From contig CM044961.1 in the NCBI GenBank assembly GCA_024516035.1, positions 35,564,953 to 35,628,952 of the forward strand: a stretch of DNA of 64,000 nt. Direction: 5' to 3'. Made by a program: the position numbers and the translations under genes. The notes under the pieces were generated by a model. That model ran no database searches, was not told where the DNA came from, and saw nothing but the letters and a program-made list of their open reading frames with translations. The stretch is from Bactericera cockerelli (taxonomy: Eukaryota; Arthropoda; Insecta; Hemiptera; Triozidae). Every line of letters starts with the position of its first letter. Position 1 is the first letter of the stretch. Below are positions 52,914 through 62,390 of the stretch, in pieces.

Positions 52914-53612
52914 AACCTATACTGAGAAGGCTCAGTAAGGGAACAGAAGGCTCAATCTATACTGAGAAGGCTCAGTAAGGGAACAAAAGGCTCAACTTAT
53001 ACTGAGAAGGCTCAACCTATACTGAGAGGCTCAGTAAGGGAACAAAAGGCTCGACCTATACTGAGAAGGCTCAGTAAGGGAACAAAAGTTTCAACCTATA
53101 CTGAGAAGACTCAGTAAGGGAACAAAAGTTTCAACCTATACTGAGAAGGCTCAGTAAGGGAACAGAAGGCTCAACCTATACTGAGAAGGCTCAGTAAGGG
53201 AACAGAAGGCTCAACCTATACTGAGAAGGCTCAGTAAGGGAACAAAAGTTTCAAACTATACTGAGAAGGCTCAGTAAGGGAACAGAAGGCTCAACCTGTA
53301 CTGAGAAGGCTCAGTAAGGGAACAAAAGTTTCAACCTATACTGAGAAGGCTCAGTAAGGGAACAGAAGGCTCAACCTATACTGAGAAGGCTCAGTAAGGG
53401 AACAGAAGGCTCAACCTATACTGAGAGGCTCAGTAAGGGAACAAAAGGCTCGACCTATACTGAGAAGGCTCAGTAAGGGAACAAAAGTTTCAACCTATAC
53501 TGAGAAGGCTCAGTAAGGGAACAGAAGGCTCAACCTATACTGAGAAGGCTCAGTAAGGGAACAGAAGGCTCAACCTATACTGAGAAGGCTCAGTAAGGGA
53601 ACAAAAGGCTGA
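52914..53612. repeat. 40-bp satellite, about 17 copies, with 399-bp block duplication
   Basis: AGGCTCAACCTATACTGAGA and AGGCTCAGTAAGGGAACA make up the unit. A short-unit variant (CTGAGAGGCTCAG followed by GGCTCGACC) appears at 53022 and 53421, indicating that about ten units were copied as a block. It occupies the 5' leader position of the DIRS-like element. Confidence 0.95.
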
Positions 53613-53715
53613 AATTATAATTACCTGTTGTGCCTGCAGAAGTCTCGAACGAAACACAATATATTAACTTTAATTGGTCGCACTTTTAGATGTTATTAGG
53701 TCAAAAGACAAAAGA

Positions 53716-53875
53716 GTACTGATTACCCCCTACGGCTTCAGTCAGAGCTAAAGTTCAAGGGTTGAGGAGAAAAACCAAAAGTGGGAGGTGACTATAACAG
53801 GAAAAGAGGGGAAGTTAGAGGAAAGTTGCACAATTTAGGTCAAAACAGCAAAAGAAATCTCATCTGGGTCAAGCT
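53716..53875 (-). repeat. DIRS inverted terminal repeat, 5' copy
   Basis: GTACTGATTACCCCCTACGG to TCTGGGTCAAGCT on the plus strand, complementary to 49159-49318. The 20 bases outside it (53876-53895) are the unique right tip. Confidence 0.92.
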
Positions 53876-53937
53876 GGAGCACAGACCCCAAAATACACTA
53901 TTAATGAGATTCTAAGTAATCTAAGTTACTGACATGT

Positions 53938-54150
53938 TTTTTTGACATTTTCATGTCTTTGCTCTGGCACATAACCAAAATTATGTAACGAAATTAAGTA
54001 ACGAAATTATGTAACGAAATTATGTAACGAAATTATGTGACGAAATTATGTAACGAAATTATGTGACGAAATTATGTAACGAAATTATGTAACGAAAAAA
54101 AAACATGAAAATGTCCCAATGGTTGCAGACTCGTATGCAAGCGTTTTTCC
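53938..54150. repeat. (ATGTAACGAAATT)n array within foldback ends
   Basis: GACATTTTCATGTC opens the unit and ACATGAAAATGTC closes it, so the array is enclosed by an inverted repeat. The flanks match 14811-15160, where the array is shorter. Confidence 0.8.
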
Positions 54151-54721
54151 TTGTCTGGTTTAACCCACTAGCACTAGCCATTAGAAATAGGTCTGTTACC
54201 CACTGACGTCATCACTCAACATCTCATCGCATCGGTCCCGTCCTATAGGGACCGTCAGGGACGATTTAAGAATATAATCTTTCAAACTCTTGAATAGGAT
54301 TGACTATGGCTTTATCCTTTGAAAACAAGTCTGTTACCCACTCAAAATTAATTTCTTTCTACTAGCTTCTTAATGTGATATCAGGGATCAGGGGATAAGT
54401 GAGAACTAGATGTAGGGGAGGGCAATATGAATATTATATTTTCTAATGGGATCAGAGAGATTTCGCCTACCAAATCGTAACAAGGTAAGAGTGTAGGCTT
54501 CACGCAGTCACGTGATTATCCCCTTTCATCATCTCCCATTCTGAATCACAGAAGGATCAATCCGCTCGCTGGCTTGACCCTAATTCCCGGTCCAGTCTAA
54601 ATACTTGCAAAAAGTGAGAAGTTATGTAAAAGAAGCGAAAAGCACAAAGCCTATCTTACAATTTTGAAGGGGTTTCATTTGGAGAGCTAACCTGTCCATC
54701 AGATCTTCTCTCACACCTTCC
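54151..54721. other. No gene recognised
   Basis: GTCTGTTACCCACT occurs at 54190 and 54329. A GC-richer stretch near 54220-54265 includes a small inverted repeat (GTCCC-TCCTATAGGGAC). Confidence 0.45.
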
Positions 54722-54975
54722 AGAGCCAGCGTCGATGGCATGTTGAATACACCGGTTCCCTTCAGAACACCGAAGTTAAGCGACATCCAGCGAGGTTAAG
54801 ACTTGGATGGGTGACCATTCAAATTCTAATTCTCGTGACGCTGGCTTTTCCCGGCCCCACTCAGGCTGGGTGAGGTCAATGTGAGTAGCAGGTTTGTGAG
54901 TTTCCTGCGAATGGAGGGTAAAACCCCCGTCGTGATATGACCATGGCAGTTGAAAGCGACGTTAAACCCCACTTA
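54722..54975 (+). mobile_element. 5S-SINE with intact 5S-type promoter head
   Basis: GCCAGCGTCGATGGCATGTT, ACCGAAGTTAAGCGACATCC and GACTTGGATGGGTGACC correspond in order to the 5S rRNA start, box A region and box C. The body (GACGCTGGCTTTTCCCGGCC onward) and GAAAGCGACGTTAAACCC end follow. It is nearly identical to the inverted copy at 62135-62390, so this subfamily is young. Confidence 0.9.
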
Positions 54976-56038
54976 AAAAAAAAACACCTTCCAGGAATTC
55001 TGATTTCCAAGCAGTGGTGTGTTTGGTAATAAATTTTTATTCATTATTATTATTATTATTATTTTTGAGAAAAGGAAAATCTAAGACACCCAAAAAGTCT
55101 GGGAATATTAAAAGTTATTATCGTTTTGGATTTTTTTTTTCTTTTCCACCTCTTAGGATGAATAGCACTTCCGATATGCACAGGAATCTTTCAATTGTAA
55201 ATTTCAAATATAATCGAGTTAGATCTCTGTCACTTTAAATAAATAAAAACATGATTAGAGCAGATTAATAGTGCATTTTTGCTTCTTTTTAGACTTTTTC
55301 TTAATAAGCTAAGTTTTAATACGAGCACTTTGCTAATAATAATAAACTAAAATTCAGTGTTGTCATAAAGACATGTCATTTCATTTATGATCACATGTAT
55401 CATTTTCAAATATGTCATTTTCAGCGTTAATCCAACTTTGTCTATTTACTTTGATTTTAAACCCTCACTTTAATAGAATTTTCTGGTGAATTGAAAAAAT
55501 TACTACATATAAATACTGGTATTACTTTCTTACAAGGAAAGTTCTGTATTTTTTTTTTTTTTAATTCCATGAACTTTTTGTAGAGATAATATTTAACAAT
55601 CCCACAGCGGTGTGGTTTAGTATTGATGAGGAGCCGTGGGTTTTAGTTAGGGTAGACAGCCATGTATACCGGGTGGTCCATGTCTGAGTCCCACACTTTT
55701 CGTCATGAGCTTTCCCATCCTCAAAAAAATCCATGAACACAAAAAAAATCTATGAACATTGATGATTCCTACTACCTCTAAGATTTCTGCCAATATCCAC
55801 TTTCCTTCTCCTCTGTCTTTCTTAACACATGAATCTACGAGTATCTAGTCAACCTTTTACTATATTTCAATAGTTTTCTCCTCGTTTTATTATTTGTTTT
55901 TAAAATAAGTAAATATATTATATTCAAGTTAGTTTTAAGGACTAGATATAAGTGAATTGTATACATCGTAAGGTAAACCAACAATAAAAATAAAACTATT
56001 ATTATTATAATCCACGTCACTGGTACAAATACACCTAA
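54976..56038. other. About 1 kb AT-rich, nothing recognised
   Basis: (ATT)n near 55040 and a poly(T) run at 55550. GTATACCGGGTGGTCCATGT at 55664 resembles a worn CAGGGTGG-type end. It would be the 3' flank of the exon at 56039. Confidence 0.45.
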
Positions 56039-56298
56039 TCAGGGAATCGGTCTAATAGGTCTGATATTTTCGGATGTTGGATTTTTATGTGTTTTCAGTG
56101 AGGCCTCATCATCGTCTCCAGTTCCCTCAAGTCTCTCAATGATATCATCATTCTTTTCCAGATTTATGAGTCGTTCAGTTTCGTCTGATTCCCTAATTCT
56201 TCGCTCCGCGTCAACGTTTATATCGCTATCATTATCATCACGTTTAACTGTTTTCTCGGTTCTCCTGATTCCGTTCTTTATTATCTGTATTTCTCCGA
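56039..56298 (-). CDS. Probable last exon of an unknown, highly charged protein
   Basis: On the minus strand a frame of 86 residues runs from an acceptor-like TTCACAAG to a TGA at 56041-56039. It contains no methionine, so it needs an upstream exon. It reads IIKNGIRRTEKTVKRDDNDS, then INVDAERRIRESDETERLIN, LEKNDDIIERLEGTGDDDEA and a tail NPTSENIRPIRPIP. The bias to Asp, Glu, Arg and Lys with regularly spaced Leu/Ile suggests a coiled coil or a disordered acidic tail. The frame closes upstream at a TAA (56314-56312). The C-terminal IRP repeat is unusual. No family recognised. Upstream exons would lie to the right, where only SINEs were recognised. Confidence 0.45.
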
Positions 56299-56384
56299 CT
56301 TGTGAACGATTTTATGATTGGGATTAAGAGTGCCGGCGTGTGTTTCAGTGTGTTGACGCTGTCGTTTTTTTTTAAATTTTTTAG

Positions 56385-56550
56385 GTAGTTGTGCTTTCGC
56401 ATTACTTCAGGGCACTTTACCTTTACATCCATGCCATTCCGGTAACCGAAAAACTCGGTCAGAAATTTCCGCTCCGGCCGGGAATCGAACCCGCAACCTC
56501 CGGGTCAGTAACCAGTGATTTTAACCACTGGGCCATGGAGGTCGGCTGTC
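56385..56550 (-). mobile_element. SINE-E, full length
   Basis: The minus strand reads GACCTCCATGGCCCAGTGGT, CCGGAGGTTGCGGGTTCGAT, then GGAAATTTCTGACCGAG, GGAATGGCATGGATGTAAAG and CTGAAGTAATGCGAAAGC. It is the reference copy for the family here. Confidence 0.82.
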
Positions 56551-56599
56551 GTTTTTTTTTATTTTATTGGGTGCATTTGGGCGTATTTTGGAACAACCG

Positions 56600-56665
56600 G
56601 GGAGAGTGGTCAAAGCATCTGACTGGTATTCAATAGGTGGCGGGTTTAAATCTCAACCGGGACAT
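56600..56665 (+). mobile_element. tRNA-like SINE head, SINE-B related
   Basis: GAGAGTGGTCAAAGCATCTG and GGGTTTAAATCTCAACCGGG; body absent. Confidence 0.5.
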
Positions 56666-56922
56666 CACTTCTCACACAGTAAATTAAGCAAAGTTTCGTT
56701 AGTTAATTTTTTCTTTACTTCAGTTTTTAGTTCTCTATTTTTTCACAACATGGTTTACAACAACAAAAAAGTCTATTTTGCCTTATACTTAAACATAGTG
56801 GCTCAATAATAACATAATTCACATAAGCTATGCCACCTATTAACTTTTCTGAGCTTGCAACAACTCTTCTTCTATGTGGATGAGTTTTTTTTTACATTAA
56901 ATATGAATTTTTACATCCTTTA

Positions 56923-56986
56923 CTGTTTCGTAGCCATGAAACGGGATCCACTGTGGACACCAATAGTCTGTATTGTAGCTTGCTCT
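56923..56986 (-). mobile_element. SINE-D 3' fragment
   Basis: CTGTTTCGTAGCCATGAAAC and TAGTCTGTATTGTAGCTTGC, the inverted tail. Confidence 0.65.
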
Positions 56987-57012
56987 AAGAGGATTTATTT
57001 TCTAGGTTTATT

Positions 57013-57229
57013 GTGCACGGATAGTCAAGGGGTTAAGGCCGCAAGTCTGATTATCCAGGTAGCGGAGGGATCCGTTGGTTCGAATCCCACCCAGTGCAAG
57101 AATTTTTCCTCATTCATTTGAGTTTGTGACCACATAATAATAAGACTCTAAGGGTTAGGTGGTAGAAAATGCTTTGAGCATTAACCTCGCCTGATGGTTA
57201 CCTTCCACTAAAGAGTATTATTATTATCA
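57013..57229 (+). mobile_element. SINE-A, full length
   Basis: GTGCACGGATAGTCAAGGGG, B box GGTTCGAATCCCACCC, conserved body, (TTA)n tail. Confidence 0.88.
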
Positions 57230-57657
57230 TAGGTAAGTTATAAAGTTAAAATCTATGCACTTTGCCTCTTAGAGCCGCCGCGATCTGAATTCAAATCCAT
57301 TCCAAATCTCTCCGTCCTCAAAGTGATTCACTAATAAAAATGTTTGAAAATTTTCGAGAAAAAAAGAAAGAGATAATATTTTGGGTGCTCGAAGAGATGT
57401 ATTTTATGGGTCTCTTAAATTAGAGCCTAATTAGGAAGACCCCTGTGTGATCTGGGAGTGAGGCATCACTACGCCATAAACAGAGTGTTTTTATACCTCG
57501 TTTGAAAATTTGGAAGATGTGATTCTCGGATTTTTTTATTCGAACCCTTTAACCCGCTTTTGTAGGCTTGACCGATGTAGTGTTAGGCAGATGAGAGTTA
57601 AGTTATCATATCATGTTTTGATATAACGACTGTGATACTTGATTTACTAAAATATTT
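57230..57657. other. No feature recognised
   Basis: Mixed sequence with no supported ORF. Confidence 0.45.
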
Positions 57658-57732
57658 GCTCAACTTGGGCTTTGAACCACCGACCTCCGGATTACAAGTC
57701 CGCCGCCTTATCGATCAAGCTACTGAGATCGG
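57658..57732 (-). mobile_element. SINE-G head
   Basis: The minus strand reads CCGATCTCAGTAGCTTGATC, GATAAGGCGGCGGACTTGTA and GGTGGTTCAAAGCCC. Confidence 0.7.
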
Positions 57733-57967
57733 TTGTGATGGAAACGTAGGTAGGCGATCTACGGAAGGATTCCTTGTAGTTATTTAGTTACGTTAATTTT
57801 TATTCTTTTTTCTTCAAAAAGTCCGAATTTTAAAATAGGAACACAACAAAATGAAGTCAGACCAATGTACGACAAGTCGGAGTTTAAGCCAATCACAGCA
57901 CACTATAGTCCGGCTTGAAGGATAGTCTGGCTTACCCTTATGGTACTCCTATTATATAATCGGCCCT

Positions 57968-58245
57968 AATCGGTTGACCAAATGGGATCTCAACTTAACA
58001 AAAATCAAACAGTTTGATTCTTACAGTTTGAAAAAGTCAAACTTAAAGGGCTTAAGGTTGACGAAATAGGACCTCGAGATAACAAAAATCAAGTTATTCT
58101 TACAGTTTGACAAAGTCAAACTTAAAGGGGATTAAATTTGACCAAATGGGACCTCAACTTAACAAAAATCAAAATATTTTTAGAGTTTGAAAAAGTCAAA
58201 CTTCAAGGGGCTAAAAGGTGATCGAATGGGACCTCAACTTGTTAG
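57968..58245 (+). repeat. About 86-bp tandem repeat, three copies
   Basis: GACCAAATGGGA-CTCAACTTAA, CAAAAATCAA and GTTTGAAAAAGTCAAACTTA recur three times. The last motif (AGTTTGAAAAAGTCAAACT) is itself a short inverted repeat. Confidence 0.9.
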
Positions 58246-58831
58246 TGGCGCGCTGATTAAGCAGCTTCCAATGATAATGCGGCCATTCCTATGCATCCAG
58301 CAACCTGGGAGGAGATAAATTGTGGCCAAGTGTGAGCTGGTGGATCGGTGACAAGCTCACCTGGGATTCTGAGGTGACAATGTCACCGATCAGTGGACCA
58401 TGGATTCATTTACCATGGACCAAGGATTGATATAGGTACTGGTACATATTATACATGGACCATGGATTCCTATTCATGGACCATGGTGGAATTGGTGGAT
58501 ACATGGTCTGGAGTCAGGAGGATTTTACATGGCTTGATTGCCTAAACTATTTATTTATACAACAAAATACGGACGGATCCATTGGTAACTATACAATAAT
58601 TAGTTCCTAGCTATAAAAAACCTGTTTAAGTATATAACTAAATTATTAAGGTAATAACTAATTAATAATAATAATTGATATTAATACTAAAATGGTGAAA
58701 AAAAAAGGAAAAAATCAACATGTGTATCTGTATGTGGTAGGACTGGTAGGTGAAGTTGTATGAGGTGAAAGAAAGTTAACAGAGGTAGTTCTGAGGAGCA
58801 CCAAGGTCCTAGGTCTTATTTGCAATGTCAT
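58246..58831. other. No gene; ATGGACCATGG repeats
   Basis: GGACCATGGATTC or close variants occur near 58393, 58457 and 58478; GGTGACAA-CTCACC-type inverted repeats lie at 58340-58390. Confidence 0.5.
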
Positions 58832-59018
58832 ATCTGGTAGTCAAGTGGTTAAGGCGCTAGTCTGGTAATCCAGGTAGAGTAGGGATCCGTTGGTTCGAAT
58901 TCCGGCCACAGCGGAAAATTCTGACGGAGTTTTTTCGTTTCCAGAATGGCATGGATGTAAAGGTAAAGTACCCTGAAGTAATGCAAAAGCGGTTCAGGGG
59001 CACAACTGCCTTTTTTTA
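58832..59018 (+). mobile_element. Chimeric SINE: SINE-A head with SINE-E tail
   Basis: TGGTAGTCAAGTGGTTAAGG, CCAGGTAGAGTAGGGATCCG and GGTTCGAATTCC are SINE-A. From CCGGCCACAGCGGAAAATTC onward (GAATGGCATGGATGTAAAGG, GAAGTAATGCAAAAGCGG) it is SINE-E. The switch is inside the B box. Confidence 0.85.
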
Positions 59019-59075
59019 TTTAAAAAAAGCTTCAGTAGAATGAGCTTGACTTTGAGCTTCCTTTTCGGAACTTAA

Positions 59076-59292
59076 CACGTATGAGACGGCGTGCCCACCG
59101 GTGGGTCACGTTTTTTTTTCAATTTCCCTTGTGATGTGACCCACCGGTGGGCACAGATAATGCTATTATTAACATATTTTTGTACTCGCCCGTCCCAATT
59201 TTTTTTTGTTGTTGTCATATTTTGAACACATACCCTAATTTGAAGCCGTCCCAGCGTACAAACTATAGAAAATAGGACCCGTCTCATACGTG
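59076..59292. mobile_element. TTAA-flanked MITE (217 bp), piggyBac-like
   Basis: Terminal inverted repeats CACGTATGAGACGG and CCGTCTCATACGTG are perfect, bounded by TTAA at 59072-59075 and 59293-59296. Inside, two palindromic blocks GTGCCCACCGGTGGGTCAC (59091) and GTGACCCACCGGTGGGCAC (59136) are inverted to each other. There is no transposase. Confidence 0.9.
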
Positions 59293-59296
59293 TTAA

Positions 59297-59742
59297 GTTC
59301 AACTTTCCATCACCTGAGGTCCATGGGCTCTAGCTGAAATATTTTGGAGCCTACACGTCTACACGTGCATCAAGCATAGAGAATTTTATTATCCACCGTT
59401 ACCATGTTTCTTATGATGAAGTTTTTAATCAAAATAATGATAGTGTTTCAAGAAAAAAAGTTCTGTGATGTAAACATCCTGATTTTAAATATGCATTTGA
59501 TAGACCATCGAATCTGTATAATTTGACTGACTCTGCACTTAACCAGGCTAACTTGTAAATTCAATCCGTATGACCTTCAATATGCATTTGATAAACATCA
59601 AATCTATATAATTTGGCTAACTAAGAATTTTACTAGACTAACTAGTTTGTCTAAATAAGGCAGTTATCTATGTCAAACCGACATGTATGCACCTATTTTA
59701 AACATACCTAGTCCCATTATTCCAGCAGTAACCCCAAAACGT
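59297..59742. other. No gene; two-copy local repeat
   Basis: ATATGCATTTGATA-A-CATC, AATCT-TATAATTTG-CT occurs near 59490 and 59580. Confidence 0.5.
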
Positions 59743-59865
59743 ATTATTATGTGGTAAAAATCCCAAATGGGAGGATAACATGTCATGCCTCGGCTGGGTT
59801 TCGAACCCGCGACCTCTAGATTACCAGACCGCCGCGCCGCCTTTACCACTGAGCTACCGGGATAG
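59743..59865 (-). mobile_element. SINE-B, full head
   Basis: The minus strand reads ATCCCGGTAGCTCAGTGGTA, AATCTAGAGGTCGCGGGTTC, GAAACCCAGCCGAGGCATGA, then CCTCCCATTTGGGATTTTTA. Confidence 0.82.
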
Positions 59866-60022
59866 ACTGATATAGTCCTGATATTTTGAAATTAGTGGAT
59901 CCATTTTGGGCAAGTATTTGTTGCAGAAGCTAAATCTGAGCTAAACCATCTACATCTAAGAAACTCTAGTTTTTTTTTTGATCTGTAGTTACCTGGCGTA
60001 CCTGGCGTAACTGGCGACTAAG

Positions 60023-60125
60023 TGCACTGGTAGTCAAGTGGTTAACAGTTAGGTGGTAGAAACGCTTTGAGCATTGACCTCGCCTGGTGGTTACCTTCCA
60101 CTACAGAGTATTATTATTATTATTA
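60023..60125 (+). mobile_element. SINE-A with internal deletion
   Basis: GCACTGGTAGTCAAGTGGTT joins AGTTAGGTGGTAGAAA directly, omitting the B box and first body part, then runs to a (TTA)n tail. Confidence 0.8.
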
Positions 60126-60159
60126 CCTATTTCATTTAGAAGACACCTCAGAATCAGCT

Positions 60160-60397
60160 ATCTACATTTCTCAGAATCTGCTATCTACATTAGAATCAGG
60201 GTCCCCTGATTCTAATAGTAATGTAGATAGCAGAGGATCCTCTGACATAGGTTGAACTAATGGTAGTGCACTAGATACCCAGGGTCCCCTGATTCTAATA
60301 GTAATGTAGATAGCAGAGGATCTTCTGACATAGGTTGAACTAATGGTAGTTCACTAGATACCCAGGGTCTCCTGATTCTAATAGTAATGTAGCTTCC
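60160..60397 (+). repeat. About 92-bp tandem repeat, 2.5 copies
   Basis: CCTGATTCTAATAGTAATGT, AGATAGCAGAGGATC and TAGTGCACTAGATACCCAGG recur; the first flank contains the inverted match AGAATCAGCTATCTACATT. Confidence 0.9.
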
Positions 60398-61027
60398 CAA
60401 GAGAAGAGAATGATCATGTGAGAAGAGCTGCTATACATAATTAAGACATCTTGATGCTTGTAAGTTCACTGGTTGGGTCTTTCGTGAAGTTGCTTCCAAA
60501 TCAGAATTGATTTGGTGCACTCACACCACGCTTACCGGGTGAGACGTAAGTTCTCAGTATGTTTTAGATATATCTTTTTAAATATATCTAGATATTTTTA
60601 GATAGAGATAAAGAAAGAAAAATTTATTTACAAACAACTGACATCACAATCGATGCTTGCCATATAAGACACAGTACTCTTGTTACTTGTGTTTTGAAGT
60701 AGACAATGACGATGTTTATTTACAGGTGGTTTTATATTATTTTAAATATAGATTATTTTACATAATATGTACCTTCACAGGAAATTTATAACAACTTTCT
60801 TTAAATATAAAAATAACAATAACTTTGAAATGAGTATTCGGGCACTCTCATTAATCTGGTTAGCTCTCTGGGAGAAGACGTCTCAATGTTGAAGGAGCAG
60901 GATTCTGCAGCACCCTGTATCCTAATGAGTATTCGGGCACTCATTACTCTGGTTAGCTAGTTGCATTCCTCATCACTTAGCTGAGAGAAGACATCTCAAT
61001 CCTTGTAGAGTTAATATTAGCTCTAGG
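60398..61027. other. No gene; short duplicated blocks
   Basis: ATGAGTATTCGGGCACTC at 60831 and 60926 with GAGAAGACGTCTCAAT or GAGAAGACATCTCAAT mark a two-copy duplication. Confidence 0.5.
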
Positions 61028-61955
61028 ACCTTCTAATGATTACACGTTAGCTCTTACTGGTGAAGCCTTTAGCTCTTACTGGTGAAGTCTTTAGCTCTTA
61101 CTGGTGAAGCCTTTTAGCTCTTACTGGTGAAGCCTTTAGCTCTTACTGGTGAAGCCTTTAGCTCTTACTGGTGAAGCCTTTAGCTCCTACTGCTGAAGCC
61201 TTTAGCTCTTACTGGTGAAGCCTTTAGCTCTTACTGGTGAAGCCTTTAGCTCTTACTAGTGAAGCCTTTAGCTCTTACTGGTGAAGCCTTTAGCTCTTAC
61301 TAGTGAAGCCTTTAGCTCTTACTGGTGAAGCCTTTAGCTCTTACTGGTGAAGCCTTTAGCTCTTACTGGTGAAGCCTTTAGCTCTTACTGGTGAAGCCTT
61401 TAGCTCTTACTGGTGAAGCCTTTAGCTCTTACTGGTGAAGCCTTTAGCTCCTACTGCTGAAGCCTTTAGCTCTTACTGGTGAAGCCTTTAGCTCTTACTG
61501 GTGAAGCCTTTAGCTCCTACTACTGAAGCCTTTAGCTCCTACTGGTGAAGCCTTTAGCCACACGTTAGCTCTTACTGGTGAAGCATTTAGCTACACGTTA
61601 GCTCCTACTGGTGAAGCCTTTAGCTACACGTTAGCTCTTACTGGTGAAGCCTTTAGCTACACGTTAGCTCTTACTGGTGAAGCATTTAGCTACACGTTAG
61701 CTCTTACTGGTGAAGCTTTTAGCTCTTACTGGTGAAGCCTTTAGATCTTACTGGTGAAGCCTTTAGCTCCACGTTAGCACTTACTGGTGAAGCTTTTAGC
61801 TCTTACTGGTGAAGCCTTTAGATCTTACTAGTGAAGCCTTTAGATCTTACTGGTGAAGCCTTTAGCTACACGTTAGCTCCTTCTGGTGAAGCCTTTAGCT
61901 CCACGTTAGCTCTTACTGGTGAAGCTTTTAGCTCTTACTGGTGAAGCCTTTAGCT
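61028..61955 (+). repeat. 22-bp satellite, about 40 copies, with derived longer units
   Basis: TAGCTCTTACTGGTGAAGCC plus TT is the unit. In the left two thirds the array is nearly pure, with CTACTGCTGAAG variants at 61194 and 61452. From about 61550 it is interspersed with ACACGTTAGCT spacers, giving composite units. Confidence 0.97.
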
Positions 61956-62134
61956 CGAGTCCTTGAGGTACTATTAGTCCATACGTGTCTCGCGGCCAGC
62001 CGCAGACCATCTCAGTGGGGCCAAGCTGCGGCCGAAACAATGTGCGGCATTGGGCCGCATTCTGAAGGCCGCACTCTGAAAAAGAAGCAAAAGTTTTTCC
62101 TTGCCAAACTATCAGACATAGCAAATTTTTTTTT

Positions 62135-62390
62135 TTTTAAGTGGGGTTTAACGTCGCTTTCAACTGCCATGGTCATATCACGACGGGGGATTTACCCTCC
62201 ATTCGCAGGAAACTCACAAACCTGCTACTCACATTGACCTCACCCAGCCTGAGTGGGGCCGGGAAAAGCCAGCGTCACGAGAATTAGAATTTGAATGGTC
62301 ACCCATCCAAGTCTTAACCTCGCTGGATGTCGCTTAACTTCGGTGTTCTGAAGGGAACCGGTGTATTCAACATGCCATCGACGCTGGCTA
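62135..62390 (-). mobile_element. 5S-SINE with intact 5S-type promoter head
   Basis: Inverted copy, almost identical to 54722-54975 including GGATGGGTGACCATTCAAAT. The A-rich tail shows as poly(T) at 62126-62137. Confidence 0.9.

Larger units (their letters stand above)
49105..53895 (-). mobile_element. DIRS-like tyrosine-recombinase retrotransposon, complete ends, defective coding
   Basis: The element is bounded by ATA at both tips (49105-49107 and 53893-53895). It has 160-bp inverted terminal repeats (49159-49318 and 53716-53875) that differ at only two positions by eye. An internal complementary region at 49352-49453 is complementary, base for base, to the left tip (66 of 66, 49105-49170) and then to the right tip (39 of 39, 53857-53895), the two parts overlapping at TAT. 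This is the diagnostic DIRS-1 layout, in which the internal region templates a circular intermediate. On the minus strand the order is terminal repeat, two tandem arrays, gag-like remnants, RNase H tail, recombinase N-terminal part, internal region, terminal repeat. Reverse transcriptase core motifs and the recombinase catalytic residues were not found and frames are broken, so it is non-autonomous. Confidence 0.88.

Noticed and set aside
49105..53895. LTR retrotransposon or endogenous retrovirus
   Set aside because: The terminal repeats are inverted and an internal complementary region is present. No protease, integrase, primer site or envelope was seen.
54722..54830. Possible 5S rRNA gene
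   Set aside because: Only the first part matches 5S rRNA; the sequence then continues into a SINE body shared by many copies.
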